Positions 1 through 9,114 are shown, counted from the stretch's first letter. The stretch is DNA of 64,000 nucleotides from Candidatus Electrothrix aarhusensis (GCA_004028505.1 MTKO01000092.1:27682-91681); one strand, 5' to 3'. Notes: generated by a model not told the origin, from the sequence alone. Numbers and translations: made by a program.

Positions 1-145
1 GGGTGCCGGTGATTTTTTACAGAAGCCTGTGGACATTGATGAGCTGCTGGAAAAGATCAAGACAGCAAAGAAAGCTCATCTGACAGCCGTGCATCGGAAA
101 GCGGATGCTGAGATGCAGGATATTCTTAAGCGAAAAAGCTGGTAG
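1..145 (+). CDS. response regulator, C-terminal fragment (cut by window edge)
   Basis: The open frame entering at base 2 ends at TAG 143-145. It encodes the end of a receiver domain: a Phe-Leu-Gln-Lys-Pro-Val stretch matches the conserved Lys-Pro motif before the last helix, followed by a charged tail ending KRKSW. No DNA-binding domain follows, so it is probably a single-domain or hybrid-kinase receiver. It is 55 bp upstream of a CBS protein and an anion transporter in the same direction. Family assignment rests on about 47 residues only. Confidence 0.6.
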   Translation, partial: GAGDFLQKPVDIDELLEKIKTAKKAHLTAVHRKADAEMQDILKRKSW

Positions 146-200
146 CATCAGGGAACAATGAGGGGAATATCAGAGAATTTTTTTATGAGGGAGAGCGGAT

Positions 201-737
201 ATGTCGGAGCAAGCAAAAGATATACGAGAGATGGTTATTCCTCTTGAACGGTGTCCCCGGCTGTACGATCATCAGACCTTAGGTGATGCCATAGATCTGT
301 TCGCCCTAAGCCCGTCCCCGGAAGATCCTGTTGATCTTCACCTCCTGCTTGTGCTTGATCAACAAAATAATCTGGTGGGCAGGCTTTCACGGACCGACAT
401 CCTGCGCGGTTTGGTGCCTAGCCTGTTAGGTATGAGGAGAGGGGGGAGTACGTCTTCCTGGAGCAATATAGAGGATCCGCACCTGACCTGTCTTTATGAA
501 GATCACGCGCTTGCCGAGTGCGGGGGTAATCGGACCCGATCAGTTCGCTCCCTGATGCGTCCTGTTGATTTTACTTTATCGGCGGACACCCATATTCTGG
601 AGGCGATTGTGGTGTTGCACCGCCATAATACCTCGTGTGTTCCGGTGATCGACAACAGGGTGGTCATTGGTCTCCTTCGTTTTGAAGAACTTTTTCACGC
701 CATGTGCAATACCTGGTGTACGCTGCCGCAGGATTGA
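201..737 (+). CDS. CBS-domain pair protein
   Basis: A 178-aa protein with two CBS motifs, roughly residues 8-75 and 112-175; the second starts at RSLMRPVDFTLSADTHILEA and contains the typical CVPVID strand. CBS pairs bind adenine nucleotides and usually regulate a partner enzyme or transporter. No catalytic domain is attached. A purine-rich GAGGGAGAG precedes the ATG. The gene sits 63 bp before a DASS-family transporter and just after a response regulator, suggesting it senses energy or nucleotide state for that transporter. The middle (residues 80-110) is poorly conserved-looking linker. Partner assignment is inference. Confidence 0.8.
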   Translation: MSEQAKDIREMVIPLERCPRLYDHQTLGDAIDLFALSPSPEDPVDLHLLLVLDQQNNLVGRLSRTDILRGLVPSLLGMRRGGSTSSWSNIEDPHLTCLYEDHALAECGGNRTRSVRSLMRPVDFTLSADTHILEAIVVLHRHNTSCVPVIDNRVVIGLLRFEELFHAMCNTWCTLPQD

Positions 738-800
738 GATTTTTTTGAGAAAACAGGAAGAGAAGTAACAAAAGAAATAACAACACGACGGAAAGATACG

Positions 801-2297
801 ATGCAGTCTTCAGGCCCTCAGGTACTCGCTTTTTCCGGGGAGAAAAAGCGCTTTGATTGGAAACGATTGCTCTTTATCTTCACCGGGATCGGCCTTTTTG
901 TTCTTGTGTACTTCTTCCCGCCTTGGCCAGATGCCATTGATCCGACCGGAGCGCATTTCATCTTAACCCGAGAGGGCAAGGGTGCCTTGGCTATTTTTCT
1001 GCTGGCTGCAACCTGGTGGGTGTTTGAAGTGGTGCCCATCGGTGTGACCAGTCTGACCATCGGCGTCCTGCAAGCCCTGTTCATGATCCGTGATCCTGGA
1101 ACCGCATTTCGGGATTTTATGGACCCTTCTGTGCTTTTTATCTTCGGCTCCATCATGATTGGCATGGTGTTTACCAAGACCGGTCTGACTCGGCGGATGG
1201 CCTACAAGATGCTCTCCATTGTCGGGGAGCGAACCAGCATGATCTACCTGGGCTGCTTTGCCATGACCGGCGTGCTCACCCATTTCATGGCCCATACCGC
1301 AGTGGCTGCCACCATGTTTCCCCTACTCATGGCCATTCATTCCCTCTATGCTGATGAGGAGGGACCGACCCGCTTTGGTAAAGGCCTGTTCATCGGCATG
1401 GCCTATGTGGCAGGTGCAGGCAGTATCATTACCCTGCTGGGCGCGGCCAGAGGGGCGGTGGCCCTGGGTTTTTATAAGGACATCATGAAGGTGGATATCA
1501 GCTTTTTTGAATTGAGTTGGTATATGTTCCCCATTGGCTGGCTCATGATTTTTCTGCTCTGGGGCTTTTTTCTCCTCTTTTTCAAGCCGGAACATGCCCG
1601 GATTCCCGGCCTGAAGGAAAAGGCGAGCAGGATGTACAAGGACTTGGGTCGCTGGAGTCAGAAGGAGCTTCTCACCGCTGGGATCGTGTTCGGAACGATC
1701 CTGATCATCGCGCTGAAGAATTTCATTCCCGCCTTGGCTGATATCCATAAAACCGGTATCCTGCTCTGCTCGACGGTTTCTTTTTTCCTCTTCAATATCC
1801 TTGCAATTGATGATCTTGAAGAGGTGCCTTGGAATATTATCCTGCTTTTTGCCGGAGCCATGTCCATCGGTTTCTGTCTCTGGGAGACCGGAGCAGCGCG
1901 GTGGCTGGCCGTCAATTGGCTGGTCCTCTTTCAGAATTCTCCGCCTCTGGTCTTCATTCTCGGCATGGCTTTCTTTGTTATGATGATGACCAACTTCATT
2001 ATGAACGTGGCTGCCATTGCCATTTCCCTGCCCGTGGCCCTGGTTATTGCCCCTTATCTCGGAGTCAGCGGCGAAGTCATTCTCTTTTCTTCCCTTGTGG
2101 TCGCCGGGATGCCTTTTCTCCTGCTGGTCGGTGCTGCTCCCAATGCCATCGCCTATAACTCCAGGCAATTCAGTACTGGGGAGTTCTTCTTGTGGGGAAT
2201 TCCGGCCAGTATCCTGTTGATGTTGGTGGTCTGGCTGGCAGTGGCCGTTATCTGGCCGCTCATGGGGATGGAGATTTTTGTGCCTGTGGCGAGCTGA
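801..2297 (+). CDS. DASS/SLC13-family anion:sodium symporter-like permease
   Basis: A 498-aa integral membrane protein with about 11-13 hydrophobic segments. Family marks are the helix-hairpin regions near residue 395 (MTNFIMNVAAIAISLPVA) and the signature near residue 445 (GAAPNAIAYNS), as in divalent anion:Na+ symporters that move dicarboxylates, sulfate or similar anions. Length fits the family. Substrate cannot be read from sequence. It follows the CBS protein in the same orientation, probably as one transcription unit. A second DASS protein, with its own nucleotide-binding-type domain, lies at 21.2-23.1 kb. Confidence 0.85.
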   Translation: MQSSGPQVLAFSGEKKRFDWKRLLFIFTGIGLFVLVYFFPPWPDAIDPTGAHFILTREGKGALAIFLLAATWWVFEVVPIGVTSLTIGVLQALFMIRDPGTAFRDFMDPSVLFIFGSIMIGMVFTKTGLTRRMAYKMLSIVGERTSMIYLGCFAMTGVLTHFMAHTAVAATMFPLLMAIHSLYADEEGPTRFGKGLFIGMAYVAGAGSIITLLGAARGAVALGFYKDIMKVDISFFELSWYMFPIGWLMIFLLWGFFLLFFKPEHARIPGLKEKASRMYKDLGRWSQKELLTAGIVFGTILIIALKNFIPALADIHKTGILLCSTVSFFLFNILAIDDLEEVPWNIILLFAGAMSIGFCLWETGAARWLAVNWLVLFQNSPPLVFILGMAFFVMMMTNFIMNVAAIAISLPVALVIAPYLGVSGEVILFSSLVVAGMPFLLLVGAAPNAIAYNSRQFSTGEFFLWGIPASILLMLVVWLAVAVIWPLMGMEIFVPVAS

Positions 2298-2374
2298 TCT
2301 CACCATGATAATTGCCTGTCCTTAGTGCAGCTCGGTTGTGACCTGTGTGAGGAGAGTCGAAGAAAGGAAAAACA

Positions 2375-3631
2375 ATGCTGGAAAACATATCAGACCTGCT
2401 CAAACAGATAGCCTTAGGTGAGGACTCAATTCTTGAGCTGAAGAATATCTCCTTCAAGAATGATAAAATCAGCGGCCCACATCGTAACGGGATGGCCGAT
2501 GAACTTGCCGCAATGGCCAATACCCATGCTGGAGTTATTTTACTGGGTATTGATGACAGGACTCGGGAGATTGAGGGTATTCCATCCGAAAAACTTGATC
2601 TTGTCGAAGATTGGCTGCGAGCCATCTGTAACGATCTTATTGAGCCTCCTTTGGATTGCCTTATCCGCAAGCTTTCACTGCCTGTTCAGAAAGAAGAAGA
2701 GAAAATAATCATTCGCGTTGATGTTCCAAGGAGTCTGTTTGTTCATCAAAGTCCGGGCGGCTATTTTCGTCGTATCGGCAGTTCCAAGCGGCAGATGAAG
2801 CCGGATATGTTAGCACGTCTTTTTCAGCAGCGCAGCCAAGCCCGTCTGATACGCTTTGACGAACAGGTCGTACCAGGGGCGTGGCTTGATGAATTAAGTC
2901 CAACCTTGTGGAACCGCTTCAGGACGGTTATCTCTCCTCATGATGATCAGGAATTTCTGCTCAAGATGAAATTGATCGCGCCAGGAGACAACGATGTTCT
3001 CTGTCCGACAGTCAGCGGTGTTTTAATGGCCTGCGAGACACCGGATGCCTTTATGCCCGGTGCCTTTATTCAGGCAGTCTGTTATCGCGGTATAGAGAGA
3101 AACGGCGGATATCAGCTTGATGCTAAGGATATCAGCGGCCCCTTGGATATTCAGATCCGGGAAGCCTGTCAGTTTGTTGAGCGTAATATGCGTGTTTATG
3201 CTATCAAGGCCCCGAATAGGATCGACACACCGCAGTTTTCTCTGAACGCTGTTTTTGAGGCTATGGTCAACGCGGTTGCCCACCGTGATTACTCGGTTTA
3301 TGGATCAAAAATTCGCCTCCATCTTTTTGCCGACCGTCTTGAGATCTTTTCTCCGGGGACCATTCCCAATACCATGACCATTGACAGTCTCTCGGAACGG
3401 CAGTCTGCCCGTAATGAGTTACTGACCTCTCTGCTCGCCCGCTGTCCGATGAATTTCAATGCCATAGGGAGCCAACGGAGTTCTATTATGGATAAACGCG
3501 GAGAAGGCGTCCCTATCATTATCATAGAGAGCGAGCAACTTTCCGGTGTCAGGCCGGAATACCGGCTTCTTGACGATGCCGAGCTTAAGCTGACCATCTA
3601 TGCGGCCCCCCCGCCTGCGGAGCACGGCTGA
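2375..3631 (+). CDS. AlbA_2 / GHKL-ATPase-like transcriptional regulator
   Basis: A 418-aa protein. Residues about 15-130 match the AlbA_2 (formerly AAA_4, Schlafen-related) domain: an ELKNISF start, a MANTHAGVILLGIDD core and a VPRSLFVHQSPGGYFRRIGS strand. Residues about 285-395 match the HATPase_c_4-type C-terminal region (AMVNAVAHRDYSVYGSKIRL, then FSPGTIPNTM). Proteins of this architecture are usually annotated as putative ATP-dependent transcriptional regulators. A good purine-rich leader (GAAAGGAAAAAC) precedes the ATG. It is 77 bp after the transporter, so possibly co-transcribed, but functional linkage is unknown. Confidence 0.75.
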   Translation: MLENISDLLKQIALGEDSILELKNISFKNDKISGPHRNGMADELAAMANTHAGVILLGIDDRTREIEGIPSEKLDLVEDWLRAICNDLIEPPLDCLIRKLSLPVQKEEEKIIIRVDVPRSLFVHQSPGGYFRRIGSSKRQMKPDMLARLFQQRSQARLIRFDEQVVPGAWLDELSPTLWNRFRTVISPHDDQEFLLKMKLIAPGDNDVLCPTVSGVLMACETPDAFMPGAFIQAVCYRGIERNGGYQLDAKDISGPLDIQIREACQFVERNMRVYAIKAPNRIDTPQFSLNAVFEAMVNAVAHRDYSVYGSKIRLHLFADRLEIFSPGTIPNTMTIDSLSERQSARNELLTSLLARCPMNFNAIGSQRSSIMDKRGEGVPIIIIESEQLSGVRPEYRLLDDAELKLTIYAAPPPAEHG

Positions 3632-3683
3632 TTACAAGCAGGTGCGATGGGCGATAAGGTGATAAATCCTTTGTGAAAAATAC

Positions 3684-3713
3684 TTGACAAACACGAGTAG
3701 TGAGGTTTATTAT
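3684..3713 (+). promoter_or_regulatory. sigma-70-type promoter upstream of riboswitch
   Basis: TTGACA at 3684-3689 and TATTAT at 3708-3713, separated by 18 bases in an AT-rich stretch just after the AlbA_2 gene. Predicted transcription start is near 3720, about 30 bases before the riboswitch-like structure. This indicates the secreted-protein island starts its own transcription unit. Confidence 0.55.
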
Positions 3714-3749
3714 TTATTTTCCATAATAAATGGCAATGCTTGTTTACTG

Positions 3750-3870
3750 AGCAGGTGCCTTCACTTTCTGGGACAGAACCGGAAAACTGAAAAGCCACAG
3801 CCGTCGTGAGGCGGTGTCGGAAAGCCACGGATCTCGAAGAAGACCGCCGGGTTGCCTGCTTTTTATTTCT
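3750..3870 (+). ncRNA. c-di-GMP-I (GEMM-I)-like riboswitch with terminator-like 3' end
   Basis: A hairpin CCGTC-GTGA-GGCGG (3801-3814) with a GNRA loop is followed by GGAAAGCCACGG and, after a short arm, GCCGGGTTGCC (3846-3856), matching the tetraloop-stem, AAAGCC and CCGGGTTGCC elements of GEMM-I RNAs. An outer stem pairs AGCAGG (3750-3755) with CCTGCT (3855-3860), which runs into TTTTTATTT, a terminator-like tail. The canonical GGCAAACC and ACGC segments are degenerate (CCACAGCC and TCGG here), so it is a variant, and c-di-GMP versus cGAMP specificity is not decidable. It follows a strong promoter and precedes the secreted collar/Rhs genes. Confidence 0.55.
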
Positions 3871-3899
3871 GAACTTTTTGAATGCCGAGGAAGTGTGTT

Positions 3900-4058
3900 A
3901 TGAGTTCCATAAAACAAGTACCCGCTCAGGGGTACATCCTTCCATCGTATCGTCAGGCTGATACCTGTCGTTTCTTTTCCATCTTAAAAAAATATAACGC
4001 TGTCGAGTTAAAGCTGACGGTTGCTCGTTTTGTTTTACAATCAGTCAGTGAGCGGTAG
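3900..4058 (+). CDS. small ORF (52 aa) downstream of riboswitch
   Basis: ATG at 3900 is preceded by GAGGAAG, a good ribosome-binding site, and the frame runs 52 codons to TAG 4056-4058. The product starts MSSIKQVPAQGYILPSYR and ends LQSVSER. No family recognised, no signal peptide or membrane segment. Its stop codon lies inside the first REP repeat. Position straight after the riboswitch-like RNA makes it the first candidate gene of the unit, but it may be a chance frame. Confidence 0.35.
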   Translation: MSSIKQVPAQGYILPSYRQADTCRFFSILKKYNAVELKLTVARFVLQSVSER

Positions 4059-4135
4059 GGTGCGTTCCACGCACCGTTTCTTGTGCGTATGCAATTGACA
4101 ACCGAATTATTTTTGATGCGGAAGCTGCATCCTAC
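4055..4135 (+). repeat. REP pair (inverted arms)
   Basis: A GTAGGGTGCG...CGCACC arm at 4055-4077 and the inverted form GATGCGG...GCATCCTACG at 4115-4135. Each arm folds on itself and both carry the same head motif in opposite orientation, as in BIME-type REP pairs. The same pair precedes the next two genes. Confidence 0.7.
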
Positions 4136-4163
4136 GAAGACTGCTGCACCAAAAGGAGAAAAT

Positions 4164-5150
4164 ATGCGAACTTTAATAACTGCATTCTGTACGTTGCTGA
4201 CGCTGCTGTTTTTTGCTGCGCCTGCCGAATACGCACACGCAGCAGTCCCTTCGACCTTGAACTATCAGGGCATGCTGTCCAGTAATACGGGTCAGCCGCT
4301 AACCGGCACCCATGATATTACCTTCAGCTTGTACGGAGACGGCGGCACTCGGTTCTGGCAGGAGACAAAGAATGTTACCTTTGACGGCAGCGGGCGTTTT
4401 TCCGTGACCCTCGGAGGCGATTCAGGCAATCCGCTTGACCCCAAGGATTTCACCGGAACCACTTTTATCGGAATTCAGGTAGGCAGTGAACCAGAGCTGG
4501 CTCCTCGGCAGCAGCTGACCAGTGTGGCTTATGCCTTTCAGTCCTTTCTTGGTGGGGTACCTGTAGGCACGATTTTGGAATATGCGGGATCGACAGCTCC
4601 AGATGGTTTTTTGTTGTGTCGAGGCGGTAAAGTATCTCGAACGACATACTCTGCTCTCTTTGCTATAATCGGCACAACATACGGTGCCGGAGACGGTTCA
4701 ACAACTTTCAACTTGCCGGACAAGAGAAACAGAACATCGTTCGGTGCTGGATCTACATATAAGTTAGGCGATAAAATTGGCAGTGCAACTGTCAACTTAT
4801 CTCATAGGCATAGCGGCCCAAGTCATACACATGCTGGTCCAAATCATAGACATAGCGGCCCAAATCATACACATAGTTTTGTACATGAACATTATGTATC
4901 ACGAGTGAACAACGGAACCTCCTGGAGTGAAAGCGGTGGCGGTCTGGAGCATGGTGGTGATTATGGTGGTCTGACCATGCAGGGGTCACAAAGTCCAACA
5001 ACAACAAGCGGTGGCGGAACAGGAAACACAGGTTTTAGCGGAACAGGTAACACAGGCTCCGGCGGAACAGGAAACACAGGAAGTGCTGGAAACACTGCAC
5101 AATCAATTATGAACCCTGGACTCGCAACGAATTTTATCATCAAACACTAA
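4164..5150 (+). CDS. exported tail-collar domain protein, His/Gly-rich C-terminus
   Basis: Start taken at ATG 4164 because AAAAGGAGAA sits just upstream and a signal peptide (MRTLITAFCTLLTLLFFAA) follows; a longer in-frame start at 4083 would read through a REP. The 328-aa protein has a beta-rich N-terminal module (residues 28-130, starting VPSTLNYQGML, ending with a PRQQLTSVAYAF motif) seen in many deltaproteobacterial surface proteins. A phage tail-collar-like domain follows (residues 135-200: PDGFLLCRGG, then GTTYGAGDGSTTFNLPD). The tail has repeats of GPxHxHS and GNTGxxGT type, collagen-like in appearance. Likely secreted surface fibre or adhesin; function inferred. Its N-terminal half is nearly duplicated in the next gene. 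Confidence 0.75.
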   Translation: MRTLITAFCTLLTLLFFAAPAEYAHAAVPSTLNYQGMLSSNTGQPLTGTHDITFSLYGDGGTRFWQETKNVTFDGSGRFSVTLGGDSGNPLDPKDFTGTTFIGIQVGSEPELAPRQQLTSVAYAFQSFLGGVPVGTILEYAGSTAPDGFLLCRGGKVSRTTYSALFAIIGTTYGAGDGSTTFNLPDKRNRTSFGAGSTYKLGDKIGSATVNLSHRHSGPSHTHAGPNHRHSGPNHTHSFVHEHYVSRVNNGTSWSESGGGLEHGGDYGGLTMQGSQSPTTTSGGGTGNTGFSGTGNTGSGGTGNTGSAGNTAQSIMNPGLATNFIIKH

Positions 5151-5171
5151 TGATAATAAACAGCCCAGCCC

Positions 5172-5254
5172 AGTAGGGTGCGTTCCACGCACCACTTACT
5201 GGACATCTGCATTCAACAACCGAATTATTTTTGATGCGGAAATTGCATCCTACG
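5172..5254 (+). repeat. REP pair, second copy
   Basis: GTAGGGTGCGTTCCACGCACC near 5174 and GATGCGGAAATTGCATCCTACG near 5233. The pair and the bases that follow up to the start codon match the region at 4055-4170 closely, showing that the duplication took in the intergenic DNA. Confidence 0.7.
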
Positions 5255-5281
5255 AAGACTGCTGCACCAAAAGGAGAAAAT

Positions 5282-6187
5282 ATGCGAACTTTAATAACTG
5301 CACTCTGCTTGCTGCTGACGCTACTGTTTTTTGTCGTGCCTGCCGAATACGGATGCGCTGCTGTTCCATCGACCTTGAATTATCAGGGCATGTTATCTGA
5401 TAACGCGGGCCAGCCGGTAACCGGCCCTCATGATATTACCTTCAGCTTGTATAGAGACGGCAGTACCCGATTTTGGCAGGAAACGCAGAACGTTACTTTT
5501 GACGGTAGCGGGCGTTTTTCCGTGACCCTCGGGTCTGGCTCAGGCAACCCGCTTGATCCCAAGGATTTCACCGGAACCACCTTTATCGGAATAAAAGTGG
5601 GCACTGAACCGGAGCTGGCACCCCGGCAGCAGCTGACCAGCGTGGCCTATGCCTTTCAGTCCTTTCTTGGCGGAGTGCCTTCCGGGGTGATTGTGATGTG
5701 GAGCGGGTCGATAAGTAATATTCCAGAAGGCTGGGCTTTGTGCAACGGCACGCAGGGAACACCGAATCTGCAGGGGAAATTTATTGTCGGTACAGGAAGC
5801 GGGTATTCGGTGGGCAATACAGGTGGGACTGCATCCAATAATCTGACACACAGCCATACCGTAAATTCGCACAACCACAGTATTACTGGAGATGCTCCAG
5901 GCACCAGCAACCCTGGAGACCACGAACATCGTATTGATGTTGATGTATACAGCCAGATTGGAGACACAACCGATGGTGCAGATGACGGCAGCAAGGATGT
6001 CGGCAGCGAAAGCCATGGTCACCACTTACAGTTCAACACCATAAAAGCCGGAGGTCACTCCCACACTGTTAACTCGCATTCTCACGGAGGTAAAACCGGA
6101 AACCAATCCCCCGGAACAAATAGCAAACTCAGTATACAGGAAAACCGTCCTCCGTACTATGCACTCGCCTACATCATGAAATTATAA
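5282..6187 (+). CDS. exported tail-fibre/collar-like protein (paralogue)
   Basis: ATG 5282 has the same AAAAGGAGAA leader and signal peptide as the previous gene. Residues 1-145 of this 301-aa protein are near-identical to the preceding paralogue, but after the shared SFLGGVP segment the sequence switches to a different C-terminal domain: VIVMWSGS, then PEGWALCNGTQGTPNLQGKF and VGTGSGYSVGNTGG, a pattern common at the ends of phage tail fibres. His-containing repeats (SHTVNSHNHS, GHSHTVNSHSHGG) resemble metal-binding tips of fibres. Reads as a constant secretion/anchor module with an exchangeable tip. Role as adhesin is inferred. Confidence 0.75.
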   Translation: MRTLITALCLLLTLLFFVVPAEYGCAAVPSTLNYQGMLSDNAGQPVTGPHDITFSLYRDGSTRFWQETQNVTFDGSGRFSVTLGSGSGNPLDPKDFTGTTFIGIKVGTEPELAPRQQLTSVAYAFQSFLGGVPSGVIVMWSGSISNIPEGWALCNGTQGTPNLQGKFIVGTGSGYSVGNTGGTASNNLTHSHTVNSHNHSITGDAPGTSNPGDHEHRIDVDVYSQIGDTTDGADDGSKDVGSESHGHHLQFNTIKAGGHSHTVNSHSHGGKTGNQSPGTNSKLSIQENRPPYYALAYIMKL

Positions 6188-6192
6188 TTAGC

Positions 6193-6293
6193 CAGTAGGG
6201 TGCGTTCCATGCACCATTTCCTGGACATACGCACTCAACAACTGAATTATTTTTGATGCGGAAATCGCATCCTACATCATGAAATTATAATCA
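6193..6293 (+). repeat. REP pair plus short duplicated gene end
   Basis: GTAGGGTGCGTTCCATGCACC near 6195 and GATGCGGAAATCGCATCCTAC near 6255. The bases after it (CCTACATCATGAAATTATAA, about 6270-6289) repeat the last codons of the preceding gene (about 6172-6187), a scar of tandem duplication. Confidence 0.65.
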
Positions 6294-6304
6294 GGCCTGA
6301 ACCC

Positions 6305-9091
6305 ATGTTCAAACGTTCTTTCGTTGCACATCTGTCGCTTGTTCTCTTCCTTTGCTGCTTGCTGTTTACTGCCCCTGCTGCTGAATCCCACACCCTGATC
6401 CACGGCGACATGGGGACGGTTGGCGGCACGGCCTCCTCCTCTTCCTATACCTTGCAAACCACCAGCATGTTTCCGTGGAAACAGGAAGCGAGCACCGATT
6501 ACTGGCATCACCTTGCTGTTACGGCCCTGAATAATGGCATCGATTATCGTGACAGTTTACTCCTGCTCGGCAGTACACCGGGTACAGACACGCCGCAGGG
6601 CAGGATGCTCCTTGACCCGACCCTGAACTACGAGGATGAGGGATTCATTGCTTTTCTTGATACCGACCAGGACGGTTGGCCTGATTCCTTCACCTTGAGC
6701 AATGATCTGGAAGAAAGTCTGCGCACAGCCATTGCGACCTTTGCCTATGAGCTATATATCGGCTACCCGGATGCAGAAACAAATCTCCGGGATGCGATCA
6801 AAAACTTGTCCTCCATCTATCTGATGCTCGGTGATGAGTTCCTCATTGATGCTCTGGAATGGCGATTCTCCTCCGATACCCTTGGTCTGGAGGAAAAAAT
6901 TGATGAACAAATTATGCTGCTGATCAAAGCTCGGCTTTGCTACGACAGCGCGGTCAACGTCTTTATCAATGGCTTCAGTCCAGCAGTGGGCACGGCTCTA
7001 TATGTATCGGATTATTTCGACGCCACTCTGTTCAATCTCTTTCATCTTGCTGTGGAACGTTTGAGCACGGCCCAACGGGAACAAACCGCCAAGATCCTGG
7101 TTCGTGATATGGCTCCAGGCAGTGCGGACGATGCCCGTGCCCAAGCAGCTGATGTTCTCCGGCCCGCCTATACCAATACCTATCTCCTGACAGCGGCATT
7201 GGGCCAGAGAGAAGGAGCGAATTTTCTCGCCTACGGTGGTGACCGCTTACACAACGCTTTGCAGTCTCTGCAAAATCAGGCGGCTATTTACACTCGCGGC
7301 CTGAATCCGCTTGGTTTTGATGACCGTTATGTGCCCATGCAGGATTTCACCGAGGTTCTCTACCCCAATGCACGGGCCTCCTATACAACTGCCACCTCCA
7401 GCTATGGAGCCTTTGAAGCTGAAAAACGAGATTTTGATCATATCGTTGAACAGCTCCGGGCGACCCATAACAGTCTGGCAACCAATATGTACCGGGAAAA
7501 GCTGGCCTCCCTGACCGGTCTGCCGCTTAACAGCAGCTTTAATTCCTTTGCAATTGCTGGCAATGAGTTACATGACTGTGATCCAGATGATGCTAATTTT
7601 CCCTCCTGTGTGTCAAGCAAGACCAGTGGGGTACTTGGGGCCAAGTACAGCCGGTTGCGGGATGCGCAGCTTCGTATTGATTCCGTGGAATTGCGTAAAG
7701 AAAACATCTATGCCAAAATTGAGATGGAAAATAAACGGTTCAACAACCTGTTACGTCTTGAGCATATAACCTTTACACAACAATCCCAGGCATTGGATGA
7801 ATATGTTGTCAAGATGAAAGATGCAAAAACCAAGACAAAACAAAACACCAGAGAAAATGGTGAAAAGACCAAAAGATACATAACGAGCTATAATCTTGTT
7901 GATGAACCTACCCAGTTTAGTAGCGAAAAAGAGAAAAAAACCCTCGAAATTCTGTCAAACTATAAAATCGTACATATGGAAACCGAACATGAGGTTGCCC
8001 TTATGCACCTGCTGCATCAGGCCGCAGAGGTGGACATTGATCTCGATTTAGCAATAGAGATGTACAATTCCACAGCCCAAGATTTTGACACCGCCCTAGT
8101 GGAGCGGGATAACCTTGTATATCTAGCCAAGACCGCAGAAGAATATTACACTTACAATGACAGCCAGATCCGAGATAAAGTAGTGGAAACCCGCATCCTG
8201 CGTTCCGAAGCGGCCCTCAACTTTGCCCGTGACCTGAACACGGCTCTACTGCGCAGCTACCTGGCAGCTAAGGCCCTGGAGTACAAATACCTTACCCCGC
8301 TGGAAAACATTTCCCTTGATGGCGGCCAGAGCCTGGATATCAACGACTTATACCGGATTCAGACCCCTCATGACCTTGATGTCTTTCTCAATGACCTGAG
8401 CAATTACGATACTGGCTGTGCATGGGGTGCTGTCAGTGAGCGCCTGTATCGTATTTCTTTGGCCAAGGATATCCTCGGCCTAACTGATGATTATCTTGAA
8501 TCACTCGGAGCATTGACTAATTCGGCAAAAGAACAGCTGCGCCGGGAAAGAGTGCAGGCATTTTTGGCTGATAAAATCGATGCAGACAGCAATGATCTTA
8601 GCTTTCCCTTTTCCATCTCCCTTGCTGATGAAGGCATTGCCCGTTATAGCAAATATAACGTCAAAATATGGTGGGGAACTGCCTCGCCGCCCTGTGATCC
8701 GGTTGAGGCTAAAGGTATTGCCGTTAAAATTACAACACTCCAACCAGCCGACCTTGAGCCTTATGTGACCCTCAAGCTAACCGGCAGCCAGACTTTTTGG
8801 AATGAAAACAAAGAAGTTCTTGAATATGTTCCTGTTAGCAAGTATCTGAACATGCAGTCTATCGGCACGGACAGCAGCGTGGTGACCACAGGCTCCTTTG
8901 ATGCCTTTGTCTATACGGATCCCCGCGACGTGAACATGAATCAGTGGTCCAATAGCTTCAAAGGCAGGAGCTTAGCCTCTTCATCTTGGGAAATCGTGAT
9001 CGAAGATTTCAGCTCTGGAGTCGATATTGATTGGGATCAGGTGACGGATATCACCTTTTTTATGGATACAATGGCTATGACCCTGCCGTAA
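6305..9091 (+). CDS. large exported protein, possibly TcA-like partner of SpvB/Rhs protein
   Basis: A 928-aa protein with a clear signal peptide (MFKRSFVAHLSLVLFLCCLL, cleavage probably after a TAPAAES stretch). A calcium-loop-like DTDQDGWPDS lies near residue 120. The middle (about 430-640) is helical and highly charged, coiled-coil-like; the last 200 residues look beta-rich and end with DWDQVTDITFFMDTMAM, reminiscent of the C-terminal strand of TcA insecticidal-toxin subunits. That resemblance is weak and from memory. It precedes an exported SpvB-Rhs protein (TcB/TcC-like) by 170 bp, which supports a joint role. No enzyme motif seen. Confidence 0.6.
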   Translation: MFKRSFVAHLSLVLFLCCLLFTAPAAESHTLIHGDMGTVGGTASSSSYTLQTTSMFPWKQEASTDYWHHLAVTALNNGIDYRDSLLLLGSTPGTDTPQGRMLLDPTLNYEDEGFIAFLDTDQDGWPDSFTLSNDLEESLRTAIATFAYELYIGYPDAETNLRDAIKNLSSIYLMLGDEFLIDALEWRFSSDTLGLEEKIDEQIMLLIKARLCYDSAVNVFINGFSPAVGTALYVSDYFDATLFNLFHLAVERLSTAQREQTAKILVRDMAPGSADDARAQAADVLRPAYTNTYLLTAALGQREGANFLAYGGDRLHNALQSLQNQAAIYTRGLNPLGFDDRYVPMQDFTEVLYPNARASYTTATSSYGAFEAEKRDFDHIVEQLRATHNSLATNMYREKLASLTGLPLNSSFNSFAIAGNELHDCDPDDANFPSCVSSKTSGVLGAKYSRLRDAQLRIDSVELRKENIYAKIEMENKRFNNLLRLEHITFTQQSQALDEYVVKMKDAKTKTKQNTRENGEKTKRYITSYNLVDEPTQFSSEKEKKTLEILSNYKIVHMETEHEVALMHLLHQAAEVDIDLDLAIEMYNSTAQDFDTALVERDNLVYLAKTAEEYYTYNDSQIRDKVVETRILRSEAALNFARDLNTALLRSYLAAKALEYKYLTPLENISLDGGQSLDINDLYRIQTPHDLDVFLNDLSNYDTGCAWGAVSERLYRISLAKDILGLTDDYLESLGALTNSAKEQLRRERVQAFLADKIDADSNDLSFPFSISLADEGIARYSKYNVKIWWGTASPPCDPVEAKGIAVKITTLQPADLEPYVTLKLTGSQTFWNENKEVLEYVPVSKYLNMQSIGTDSSVVTTGSFDAFVYTDPRDVNMNQWSNSFKGRSLASSSWEIVIEDFSSGVDIDWDQVTDITFFMDTMAMTLP

Positions 9092-9114
9092 CCGATTATT
9101 TTGATGCAGAGAAG

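Noticed and set aside
1323..2306. 327-aa open frame on the minus strand inside the DASS gene
   Set aside because: Antisense shadow of a clear transporter; rich in His, Gln and Asp with no recognisable domain and no ribosome-binding site.
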